Shown here piece after piece: positions 37,541 to 48,317 of a stretch of 64,000 nucleotides of DNA. Each line of letters starts with the position of its first letter. Position 1 is the stretch's first letter. Both the position numbers and the translations under genes were made by a program. Origin of the DNA: Norana najaformis (lineage: Eukaryota; Annelida; Clitellata; Crassiclitellata; Hormogastridae); NCBI GenBank assembly GCA_964023275.1, contig OZ029914.1, forward strand, positions 39,969,924 to 40,033,923. The letters are read 5' to 3'. The notes beneath the pieces are model-generated. The model searched no databases. It saw only the letters and a program-made list of their open reading frames with translations, and had not been told where the DNA came from.

Positions 37541-38079
37541 AAACAGAACAGGATAGAGAGTCAGAGATAGACAGAGACAGAAAACCAAAAGAAGGTAACT
37601 GAATATCTCAAAGACGTGTTATTTTCGTTCCACGAAAGAAAGCCCGTTCATTGTTTCTCACATTTATTATTTATGTATAGAATTGTCAGCTTTGAATAAG
37701 TCATTGGCTAATTTACTACCCCATCCACATTAATCTTCACATACGTTGTTCTTGGGTGAAGAATATCACGGCTGAGGGGCAGATACGACGATGGCAATTC
37801 ACCAATCAGAGAAAGAAAGACCACCAATCAGAGAAAGAAAGACGGAGAAACTAATTGCCAGCTGCAAGTGTACTTCTTTTCCTATTTCTCTGCTTCCCTC
37901 TCTGTTTGTCTTCTGCCCGGCAAATATTACTCAATCCTCTCCTCCACCTATGCCTCCCTTTCTATTGCTTTTATTTCTGCCTCCCCTCTCTTTCTTCCTT
38001 CCTTCCTCCTTTCCAGCTTGAGGGCGGAGTGGGACTACCGAAACTGGAACTTGCTGTGCCTGCAAAGATAAGGGGAAAG

Positions 38080-38160
38080 AAGAAGAAGAAGAAGAAGATG
38101 ATGATGATGAACATGAAGAAGAAGATGAATGCGAAGAAGAAGAAGAACAAGGAGAAGAGC
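38080..38160. repeat. GAA/GAT purine-rich trinucleotide repeat
   Basis: GAAGAAGAAGAAGAAGAAGA followed by GATGATGATGA and mixed GAA/GAT units. Homopurine runs like this can form triplexes. Located in the unit-2-only segment downstream of the gene C tail exon. Confidence 0.85.
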
Positions 38161-38304
38161 AGTCACTTAAGCGAGCTTGAGAGGCGTCCATGAGTAGTGT
38201 CATTTTTCTTAGCCTCGGCATATTATCGTACCACTGACATTGACTATTTATAGCTACGTTGGCTAGGGGCACAAATGAAGCCGAAATCTCGAAACTAATT
38301 TCTG

Positions 38305-38380
38305 CCATTGCGAGGATTTGAAACCCCGACCTCTTTGTTGACAGTCCAGAACGCTAACTACTAGAATATCGTGCACTGCC
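38305..38380 (-). repeat. tRNA-like SINE head, second type
   Basis: The minus strand shows TAGTAGTTAGCGTTCTGGAC as an A-box-like region and GGGTTTCAAATCC as a B-box-like region, then runs toward the GAA/GAT microsatellite. It sits in the unit-2-only segment next to gene C. Confidence 0.4.
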
Positions 38381-39099
38381 ATATAAGACAATATTAATAT
38401 TAACATGACATTAACATGCATAGGTGTAAATGTGTAAACCTATAATTAACTATGTTCCACTACGAGTCGCATCAATTACATTTGTTCTTTACAAAGGGTA
38501 ACATCACTCCAGTATATTATTTCAGTCAAAGTATCCGACTGTGATACATATATGCACGAAAGAAAAGACATTTTATATATTTATCTCATAATTATGAATA
38601 CTTTCTGTGTTTCATTTTGCTCTTAGGGCAAGTTCTTTTAGCCTCATATTCAATAAATAGTCCTATCCACAGTGTCTTTTTCACTTAAGCTTACCAGTAC
38701 AGTGTCGTTTCATTGTTTATATTGCAACGGTGAAAACAGGTTTACTGTTGCAAGTTCATCTTATTTTATGGTTTCATCACTTGTTGTCTGTAGCAAATGA
38801 TCATACTTGTAATGACAAATAGGTCCATAGTTTTAAAATCGTCTTTTAAAAAGTCTTTGGTATTTCCGGTGACGATAAATCGTGTATAAACATAATATTG
38901 TTACCTTGCACAACTTTACGTCCCAGAATAAATAGTAAAATGGTTACAAATTAGGTTTTGAGATTGATGCATGATGGCTTAAAAGTTGTGCTGCTTACAG
39001 AGAACATCTGGTCTGCCTACTTAAAATCTAGCAAACTTACACCAGCAGTCATGACGATGGCGGTAGAACCTAGTAGTTATTAGTTTAGACCGCTTTTGT

Positions 39100-42000
39100 C
39101 TACAATGTACGTAGCCTTTCGTACACACTCTGCATAGGAAGGTTTCTGTCACGTAATTCCGTATAAGCTGCGCTTGATTCATCAGTTTCTTGATATCTGG
39201 TTGAAATATGGATGTCTTTGATTTCTTCATATGCGCTCTCATTCCCAGGCCCTGCATTAAACTGAGGCATAGCTGATGTCGTTCTGATTTCTGATTGTTC
39301 GATGTTCAACACTGGGTTATGGTGAATCCTCTGTGCAGATTGGCCTAAAATTGGTATTAATTGAAAATAACGTACATCGTAGGTTTTTTATTCACTAATA
39401 ATCGCTCAGCCAAATAATATAGTCCAAAACTGAGTACAAAGAATAGATAAGTCCAAACCAATCAACGTTAAAACACAAAGTTAAGCTGAAAAAATGATAT
39501 TTTCAATAAAATGTAAATCATGGTCCCAGAATGTCAATAACGTACAATGTATTCGTAAGAAAAATGGCTTCTGAATGAAACTAGTGGCTTTCATATTAGT
39601 TTTCATATTAGTCTTAAATGCAGTAGCAGTTTCATATCTTCATATAAGTCTTAGGTGCAAACTTATCGTAATGTAGTTACTTGTTAGCGCGCCTTTTAGG
39701 TCGCTGGCCCGTGTGCTTGCAACAGCCTTCCCGTATCTTATCAGAAGGCTGCTTGTTTACGCTTTCAAAAATCAATCAAAACTCTGTTGTTTAACTCTTA
39801 ACATTAATTAGCACTGACAAATATCATTGTGTAGCACCCTAGAAGTAACGAGCTACCTACGATGCTAAAAATCACAAACTGTTCTTATTAACACGACACA
39901 TGAGAGGGGAGGCATGTGATAAGCACCTTACATTGGTACTAAGTGATTCTATAGATTATTAACATATAAATAAAATAAGACATGTGAAGCAACTATGACT
40001 TTTTCTTGTCTTCTCATCCTTTTCTATTCTAATATACTCATTCCCGTATTGTTTTAGACAAATACGCTTAGAGATTACCTCTTGAATAGCAAAGATAGAC
40101 TGAAAAAATTGCGACAATTAGAAGAAAACTCAATATTCCGGCGGACATTGATAACCCAACATGAACAGAAAATCGGGCTTAATGCAAAGAACAACAAAAA
40201 ATACCAAGTTATATCATATGAATGAAAGAACTAGCCATCAATTTGTATTTGAACTAATCAAAAATGGACATTGAAAATAAAAAATATTGACGTTGAAAAG
40301 ACAAGCAAAAGACAAAGCAGCGAAAGACAAGTAAATGGTGTAACATAAACAAAGATGGATAACTCTGAGATATCCAAAGTCTTAATGAATATATAGCCAG
40401 GTTCTCTCATGATGTTTGTATATAACTCAATTCAAAATTTTCAAAATTTAAATGTTGAATTTTCTTAGGCAACATACAGATAGATGTGTACAGGTGTACA
40501 AAAGGATTAAAGACCTTCGTTTAAATGGAAATATTTGGGGAATGAATGAACAGTACCAGCGGGAGAAGATTATAACACATCCTGAATGATATGCAAATTA
40601 ATATTCTAGGCTAACATTTCATCATTATTTCTTAAAACTACTTGTTGTATAAACGTAACATATTGTCCACGTTGTCAGTTTCAAAGACTCAGCGAACCAG
40701 GACATTTGTATTAACGAGAGGTTTATAAAGCCTTTATTGGCATTGTTATTAATTTAGAGTATTTGTGGAATATAACTATAGCCAGGGTGTTTATTTGTCA
40801 CGTGTTATGGCAGTGACTGATGCTGTTACAGTTTAGTGGTAAAATTAAATTGACTTACTTTGTACTTTGAATGTGATGCAAGCATAAGATTCAGACATGT
40901 AATTTCGGGCTCTGCATCTGAATACATAGGGTTCTTCGCGTATCATCGATTGGATGATTTCAATTTCCGATCCGACTCGGCTGTAACCTGTTTCATTATT
41001 AGTCCACTTGTATTCAGGTTCCGGGTTTCCTACTGCAGAACACGTCAACTGATCGCCAGGATAGAGAATGAATCTTTCTGTATACACTGATACATCTCTC
41101 GGACCATCTTAAAGACATTAAATATATTCGATTTTATAATAATTCATGTCAATAAAGGTAAATAGTAAAGCGCTAATATTAAGTCTTATAATCATCCATT
41201 TGGGATATTTAGATTAAGTGTGGTCGAATATTTAATAGTCAGTCCCAATGTTAATACCTAAGTCTAAGTCTCGTGTTTTGCTGATTATTAAATTCATGCA
41301 ATTATTCTATATTCTTCACGAGTTTAACTAAATTAATGCTTCAACAGTACACTAAAAATTATTGAAATTAAACTCACACAATACGTTGATTTTGGGCGAT
41401 TTCCACGTGTGATTGTAATCCGGTGTGATTTTGCTCACCTTCTTCTTTACCAAAGCTTCGGCGTATTTGAAGTAAGTACTGCACGCAAAGCTGATATGGT
41501 TATGATATGATGTGGCTAAAATTTCAAGAGAAACAGTCAGGTTTGTGTAATAATGTGATTCAGTAACATAAACCGATATGCTATCGTTATTGATTTTCTC
41601 CTGTCCATGAAGTTCAAATTGTGTCCATTCCATGACTGGTCTCCAAAATCCGCCATACGTAACACTACACTGTAGACGTATATAGTCGTTTTCCATCACC
41701 GTTACATTTTCCGCGTTGCAGGCAGGATCCGAAGCTGTGATAATATGAAAATCAAATTTTATAATTACGTATTAGCTGCATAAACACTGTATGTTATCGT
41801 CCAGCATATTGGGTTAGGCTTTGTCAGTCGCAACAAAAGCGCATTTTAGACTAGCATTATATGAAACAAGTAATCACGATTATAATCCATCACTCAGGTA
41901 GCGCCATGTTAGGTAGATAGTATAACGACTTATACGGCGAGGAAATGAACAAATGGATCCAATGAAGTTTACAAATTTTAATCGAAACTTCTCAGAAGTG

Positions 42001-43561
42001 TGGCCTTGTGCTCGAAGAATCATTCGGCTAAGTCGCAAACACGACTACAGCAATGCATTTTATAGGACATCTCTTAACCTCCCAACCGACTCATTTACTC
42101 AGCCCGAGAGAATTAAGAAGGGAGAATTAAGGGCTGAGTGGGCGCCAGTTGGCCAAGAACAGTCATTTATCAAAGCACTTTCCCAGCTCGACCCCATGCA
42201 TATTTCACCCTACATACTACCAGCGGCATATTAACAAAAACCATAGCTACTTATAAATACTTATACATGCTTCACCCTGCATGCTTCGTTGCACCTATAC
42301 CAGCGGCATATTAACAAAACCATAGCTACTTATATATGCTTATACATACTTCACACTGCATGCTTCGTTGCACCTATACCAGCGGCATATTAACAAAACC
42401 CAGCGGTCACTGAGTTAAAAAGTGAAGAGCATTGCTAGCCGATTGGATTGATTTTTCTAATTATGAAAAATTTGAAATTCGCACTTACCGAGTACTATCA
42501 AATGACTGCCGAACTTCTCTGTTGTTTTTGCAGTCGTATTTATCATTGTACAATAGTAAATTCCTGCATCTCGAAGCTGAACAGAGTTTATAGCGAGACT
42601 TTGCTCCCTCTCCATCCTGATCATCAGATACTTTGTAGAAATATTGCTTCCTGTGTTATTGGTTAGCATCCGAGGCGAAGAAGTTTTAGAATTTTCGTGA
42701 TACCAGCTAATATCAAAAGAATCATTTTCAGGAGCTAGACATGTCATGATTACTTTTGTGTTAGATAGACTTGCGATGTTACCAGGGCCACGTGATTCGC
42801 TTGCACCAGCTGAAAACAGATTTTGAAAAATCGGATTAATATTGGTTGACCAACAAAGGCCGTTAGATTTATGAAGGGTTTCTTTAATTCCTAAGTCTCA
42901 TGGTCTCTCAGCGGCTTTCGTGTTTTATTTACTATTAGCATAGCATTTAGCTATGGTTAACGAGAAGGCCTGGAATATTTCTACCATATGTATCTGTTGT
43001 AGGGCGTTGTCTAGAAGTAGTAAAAACACCCGTAGTAATTTAAAATGGTGTATATTTACAAGCAAAAGCGAACTCACGTGTACACAGAAAAATGACCACA
43101 GCGGTCCAACGAACAGCAGAATCTTCACAAGACACACCGTCAACTTCAGTCAAAAAGGTCATCCACAGCGGGAGTCAGATTCAACTTCAAAACACCCTCA
43201 AAAGCACATCTCCGGATTCAGGCCTCTCAAAACAGCAAAACGACCAACAGGGTCAAACCAGAAGCCGGACTGAAATCAACTCACACGGGCTTATTTATAG
43301 GCTGGAGTTCCCGCCCGAAATGGAACACTCCTATTCTAACATCTGTTGCAGGTGGCACCTGCAGGCGGCCTCCTACCCACCCCCACGTGCCACCCCGCAA
43401 CACTGTACATATGTCTTTTTATATAACACAATAAGTTGTGCATTGCAATTTGTCAGTGCATTCTTATAAATTAACCAAAATGCAATTGGACACTCAAATC
43501 CAGTTTACTAACCTGAAAGAAATTTTGCTAGAATGCAGACTACGAAGACAACGAAATTCAT
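39100..43561 (-). CDS. Gene C: three-Ig-domain receptor with ITIM/ITAM-like cytoplasmic tail
   Basis: Six exons on the minus strand: 43561-43513, 42809-42489, 41734-41378, 41107-40859, 40177-40079 and 39344-39100. All are phase 1, giving 439 residues. The signal peptide and domains 1-3 (residues 1-325) closely match gene A. The TM exon has the same length (99 nt) but an unrelated sequence (GILSFLLIVAIFSVYLCYSR). The last exon gives an 80-residue tail with tyrosines at 397 (SAYEEI), 409, 419 (AAYTEL) and 433 (SVYERL). Y397 and Y433 fit the strict ITIM pattern (S/I/V/L)xYxx(I/V/L). Y419 and Y433 are spaced YxxL-x10-YxxL, which also fits a loose ITAM. Such tails recruit SH2 phosphatases (ITIM) or Syk-type kinases (ITAM) in other animals. 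The polarity of signalling is inferred. The acceptors of exons 5 and 6 have pyrimidine tracts, and the frame is open throughout. Confidence 0.86.
42995..43402 (-). mobile_element. Fossil solo LTR in gene C intron 1
   Basis: Copy of the 11112-11516 element at the same intron position, with the same TGTTG/CAACA ends. It was present before genes A and C separated and is a useful age marker for the array. Confidence 0.55.
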
Positions 43562-43673
43562 ATCCACCAAATTTGATGTAAGTTGAGAGCGAAATTAAAA
43601 TCAATTTTGTGCTGAAAGATTGCGCCTTTGTACGTCAAGAGTATCAGCTGGCACGGGAATATTAGCTTCTTTG

Positions 43674-43681
43674 ATTTATAA
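43674..43681 (-). promoter_or_regulatory. TATA box of gene C
   Basis: The minus strand carries the same GGAGTGGTTATAAATCAAAG block as gene A, about 115 bp upstream of the ATG at 43561. Although C has a different TM and tail, its promoter is of the A type, so A and C may be expressed in the same cells (inference). Confidence 0.55.
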
Positions 43682-44893
43682 CCACTCCTAAAAAACGTCG
43701 GCCAAAGACTTAAATTAGTCGGTGATTCTCAGCGAAATATTAACAAATATCATGAGTGTATAACTAGAGCTTCTTTATTCTCTATTCTGATCATTACAAA
43801 ATTATGTTAGTGTAATGTAATTAGGCTATACTTAATTAGGTTATCAATATATTACACTAACATAAATAACCAAATTAGTCTAATTTCATGTTGATCCAAG
43901 CCGACCTTACTACAAAAGCGTAGTCGCTAAATAATTAATTGTAAAGTACTTCAGATAGGTATCAATGTAGCTACAAGGCGACGACATATCATTGTTTACC
44001 TTAATCAATATTATATTAATGAATTGAGAATTTTCATTTCAAATATTGGTGGAGTGTATATACCATTAGTAAAACTGGAGGGCGTTTGAGTTTATTTAAA
44101 GGCATACCCGTCTAACAGAAAGTGTACAACAATCGTTCCATCTGCATTTAGAGGCTCAAACTATCAGTACCAGGTGTTTTATTAAAGCAAAATACTGCAC
44201 GTGTTTTGCCAAGCCTTTAGAAGGTATATTTCTCAGCTAAAAATTTCTTTACAAAAGCACTTCCTGGTTATCCTGATGTGGGGCAGAATATCTAATGAGA
44301 ACTCTGTGAAGCTCCCTAAAGTAAATAGGGGTCGAATAAATCAATCTTTTAAAATCTCATGAAAACTCATTTCACTAAAGAAATAATAATTCAAAGGCAC
44401 AAGCATAAATCGGGTAATTCAAAAATTCATAAATTTAAAGCTTTCACTGTCGCCGTATTATACTCTGACTGCTCACATTTAAGTCAGACTGACAGAACTC
44501 GCCTTGCTGGTTCCTAACATGCGTGAAACCTGTTAGTTAAACACGTTGAAAATTTAATATGTCTGAAAAGTTGAAGAACATCCAATTGTTGTTAGAAAGT
44601 TACATGCGTTTTCCGGAAATTCAGAACACAGATAACACTGCAGCATCAGATCTTTAGATCTGTTCCATACATTGTCGTATCTCATATAACTTCCATACAT
44701 GCACGATTGGATGGTAAATACGCCTGCTACAATAAGTAATTCTCTGACCACCAGGAAAATAGGTCAACGAAGACAGTGTATACGGTTGGTACTTTAATTA
44801 GCGTTGGATTTATGAAGTCTACTAAAACATGCAGGGAACCTTCATATTTCGATGCAGGAAAACTAATTGTCATATCGCTAATTATAGTCACGG
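43682..44893. other. Gene C upstream flank
   Basis: Matches 11804-13077 (gene A flank) closely. A 75-codon minus-strand frame at 44727-44951 spans a deletion junction and has no supported splice sites or start, so it is not called as a gene. Confidence 0.5.
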
Positions 44894-45759
44894 CTTCCCC
44901 GTCTTTAAAGTGCAATGTCAACTGTGATCCGCTGAGAGAAAGGTACCACAACTGAGATGTATATTTACAGAGAAATTCAAATGTTAATGTTTATGGGGTC
45001 CTTTTTGCCATCTGAGTTTTTAAATTTTTGGCTTATACTCTACCTAAATAATGGGGGCGCATCAAATTTTTATTATTGTTGAGACCTGATGCCGTTTGTT
45101 AAATATCTGCAATTTTCAAAATCGACTTTCTCAAAAGCGCTGGTTTAATTATCATCTTTGGACTTAGTATAGAATCGCATTTCAAAAGGCTTGTCGGATA
45201 TAACCGTTGCTGGCTAGGTTGATTTCTCCATTCTATATATTTAGCTTTCTATTTTGTTCGGTTTTGCTTGATGGTTGTACCTGCATCTGACTAACTCTAG
45301 TTTCTTATTCCGTCTTTAAGGTTACTGTTTGTTTGGCTCGCTGGACACAATGGTTTTACTTTAAAATATAGAGTATTAAAATAAAACCGTTGGTTAGTCA
45401 ATGTACAGCTTTCCACAAATGCGACATGGGTTCGATTCCTGAGTGTGATATGTGGAGTCGACAAGTATTTAAAGTAGCCTATAGGGCAGTATAGTATCTA
45501 TAATATAGTGTTGTATGTAGGATAATGTAAGACATTGAGACATAGCATAACAAATAGAAAGTATAGTGATTTTAGTATATCATAATATAACAATTATTAT
45601 ATCAAATATTAGTGAAAACTATAAAATAGTGTACAATAATTTAACACATGGGTGATTTCGCAATTCTGACAGTTTTGACTTTTTGTGCTGCCGGGTTTGC
45701 GTGGCTGAATTGTTTTTCGTATCCAACACGTATTTACTGCAAATCAAACGGTTTTTGCC

Positions 45760-46340
45760 ACATGTTATCGTGACCTTCTGTGACTGGAAGGTTCCGTCAA
45801 CAGAGGGAGAACAGGATTCCAGCTGGGCAGTCAAGCCTCACACCGACAGACCTATGAACGAAGGAGGAAGGGCGAAGAGAGTCTTCGGAGCAACACCGAC
45901 CGTCAACAACGGAAGGGCTCAACTACCTACCGGGCGATGAGTGCCTGGCCTACGCATGTCCGTCAGTTCGAGGAATATCCGGACGCCGCGTCGTCTTCCA
46001 TCTACGAGGGGCTGCTGGACGGTGATACAACCGTGAGCCACTGGTGGCGGATCACATCGCCCATCGTCGTTCCTCATCCTCGATGACACGTGCTCCAGGA
46101 ACTCTGAACATGCTGTCATCTTTCAACTCTAGTTAGGATCTACTGGTAGCGCTCCGAGTGTGCGCGGGAGCTTGCTAACTGTGACTCTTCTAGTTATCGG
46201 AGCAATGTTTAGGGTTACTAATGGATGAATGTTCTGTTCTTAACGACATTTGACATCGTTAAGTCTAGCGCAGAGAGCGGTTGACTAGTTTCTCTTGAAG
46301 AAGCGCTATACAAATTTCTGATTACAATTACGGTTACACT
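45760..46340 (+). repeat. GC-rich retroelement-like block upstream of E2
   Basis: Copy of 15990-16570 within the upstream duplication tract, with the same TTGAAGAAGCGCTATACAAA tail. Confidence 0.5.
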
Positions 46341-46998
46341 TAAGCTCATACTAATCGAATTTATGACAAAATGGACATTTCGTTACAGTGGCCACCATCT
46401 CGTAAACACACATTAACATTTTCTCATGAAATTAAGCCTGCAAATGATGCAGTTACGCAATTTTCAGTTAGCTTAAAAACAGAAGGTAGTCATCATCATT
46501 TCCATTTTTAATTGTGATCGTGATCGCTTAGGCGAGTCTTTTACCTCCTGTATTATAGAAGTTTCCAGATTAGCCTATAGATCAGATGCTCCCTTCTCTG
46601 TTTAACGCGTAACTACTTTGAAGTTACTAGCTTGTTTCTGGTAAAGTTACGGGGCTTTTCTTTTTATTTGTATTCATGCAACCGAAACTGTATTTGAACA
46701 GCCAAGAAAGCGCTATTTGACTTTTGCTCTGTTGTTAGTTGTAGGCCTACTTTAGAGATCTTTTGAAGACCGATCCAGACCGTCATCACGGTGAAATATA
46801 ATTTCCCTTTTAGTCATTGACGTAAAATGGGTATAATTAACAAAAACCATTAGATCGTTAGAAACCCTTATAGCCACGTTTATTGGGCCTCATTGGACCC
46901 ATAGATATCCATGAGTTTCTAACAATAGGCCAATTCGGGTCAGCTATAGGCAGAATGCACATGGCTGTACTCTGGGAATACTACATAGGGACCTACTA

Positions 46999-47570
46999 TT
47001 GATGTACGTGTTTTTGGGATCTACGTGTACGGTTTTCATAAGCAGGGCCCTTCTAAAACGACAGAGCCTTCTGACCGTTTTTGGGTTTTTCTCTTCCAGA
47101 AGAAGGAGAGAAAACTCTTCTGAAATCAATTCAGAAGAAAACTTCACAAGATGGTGTGGCTTAAATTTGTTTACATTTCACATAAACAACATTTTGAATA
47201 ATCGTAATAACTCTCGTCAATACTCCCAAAGGATTTATCTTCGTAAAGTCTTCATTATTCAATCTACCCGATCCTATTACTTCACTCTAGCCCGTCCCCA
47301 ATCACTACTCATCTGATATTCTCTAACCGATTGAAATCCCACATTCCACCTGTCTTCTGAAATCATCTTGTATTGACAGCGATCTTCTCCGCCCTCCACT
47401 CCTTCTGTCGTTCACCCAACATCATTTGTCTGAAGCCCATGTATCTACCACTCCTCACATTTTCAATTAAGGAATGAAATCCCACCTCTTGAAGAAATCT
47501 TACCCTAATAGTTCAAATCCACCGACATCCAATCGTAAATACCTTAACTGTTTCTCAGCTCGATCCTCTC
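46999..47570 (+). repeat. L2-like LINE 3' fragment upstream of E2
   Basis: Copy of 17240-17815, with MKSHLLKKSYPNSSNPP near 47475-47525. Confidence 0.5.
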
Positions 47571-47985
47571 TGGTCTCGTATTCGTAATTGTAAGATTTAT
47601 ACAGCTCCCAACCAGCTAGGTTGCGGGAATCATCTTATTCACAGGCGCTCAGTCAGAATAAAATCGTGAGGCAAGAAGGGTTCGGTTTTAGGTCAAGACC
47701 AAAGAGTCAGGCAGGCAGATACGGTGGATGGTGTTTGGAATGGAACCGGAAAGCGAGATAAAGAGAAAAGGAAGAATTGAGATAGGATCTGTAGAAGAGA
47801 AGTGATTTCAGTTTTGAGTGAAAGATTTGCGCAGGGATTTCAAGGGGCGAAGTGTCGGTGAGTTCGTTGGATGGTTTACATAATTGGCCTCCAGGTAACC
47901 AGGTATTCGGTCTACAGGTAACCAGATCTTGTTTTTCACCCAGAAATCCATCTGATTTTGGTGAAGCGCCCGTGAATGAACTCAT
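47570..47985 (-). repeat. Inverted L2-like LINE 3' fragment upstream of E2
   Basis: Copy of 17815-18200, with FHSKLKSLLFYRSYLNSSFS on the minus strand. Its longer open frame in unit 2 reflects small indels only. Confidence 0.5.
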
Positions 47986-48202
47986 GTCCTACCTTTAGCT
48001 TTTGGATTTTTTAGTGGCTATTAATAGTTTTGAGGGGATTTTTCCGAGAGCGTCCCGTAACAACGGCTGACTTACAAAATTTCCTCTGTTATTGGACAAG
48101 CCGTTCATTTTCCATTCTTCGTTCTTGATGATCATGAAATTTCATCCAAAGTTTTACCCAAAATTTTTCTCATGTGTCCAACTGAACCTTACTAAAAACG
48201 AC

Positions 48203-48209
48203 TATAAAA
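48203..48209 (+). promoter_or_regulatory. TATA box of gene E2
   Basis: TATAAAA at the same 115-bp distance from the ATG as in E1, inside a tract that is essentially unchanged between E1 and E2. The two genes therefore probably share regulation while their ectodomains differ. Confidence 0.45.
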
Positions 48210-48317
48210 CGTTTAAAAACGCATTTGCCTTGAGTTGCCGTGGCTTAGCAGAGGAGAATCCATTGTGTCAAATTGGTCAAATAAGCAACTTAAAGCAGCA
48301 TTCTACATTAATCTACA

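Larger units (their letters stand above)
34996..39099. other. Region between gene B promoter and gene C stop
   Basis: About 4.1 kb. 34996-37760 matches the A/E1 intergenic sequence at 11804-14620 at moderate identity. 37760-39099 has no counterpart in the other units and holds a pyrimidine-rich stretch (37870-38010), the GAA repeat and a tRNA-like SINE head. No gene is supported. Confidence 0.55.

Noticed and set aside
37154-37588. 102-144 codon frames of repeated SVCL/HPSI or MDGW units
   Set aside because: Translation of the tetranucleotide microsatellite; not a gene.
37855-38308. 112-125 codon frames with poly-Lys or poly-Ser
   Set aside because: Composition follows the GAA/GAT and pyrimidine-rich runs. 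Not conserved in other units.
44727-44951. 75-codon minus-strand frame that looks protein-like
   Set aside because: Half of it comes from each side of the deletion junction at 44893. The corresponding halves in unit 1 are 2 kb apart and stop, and the gene B flank is interrupted.
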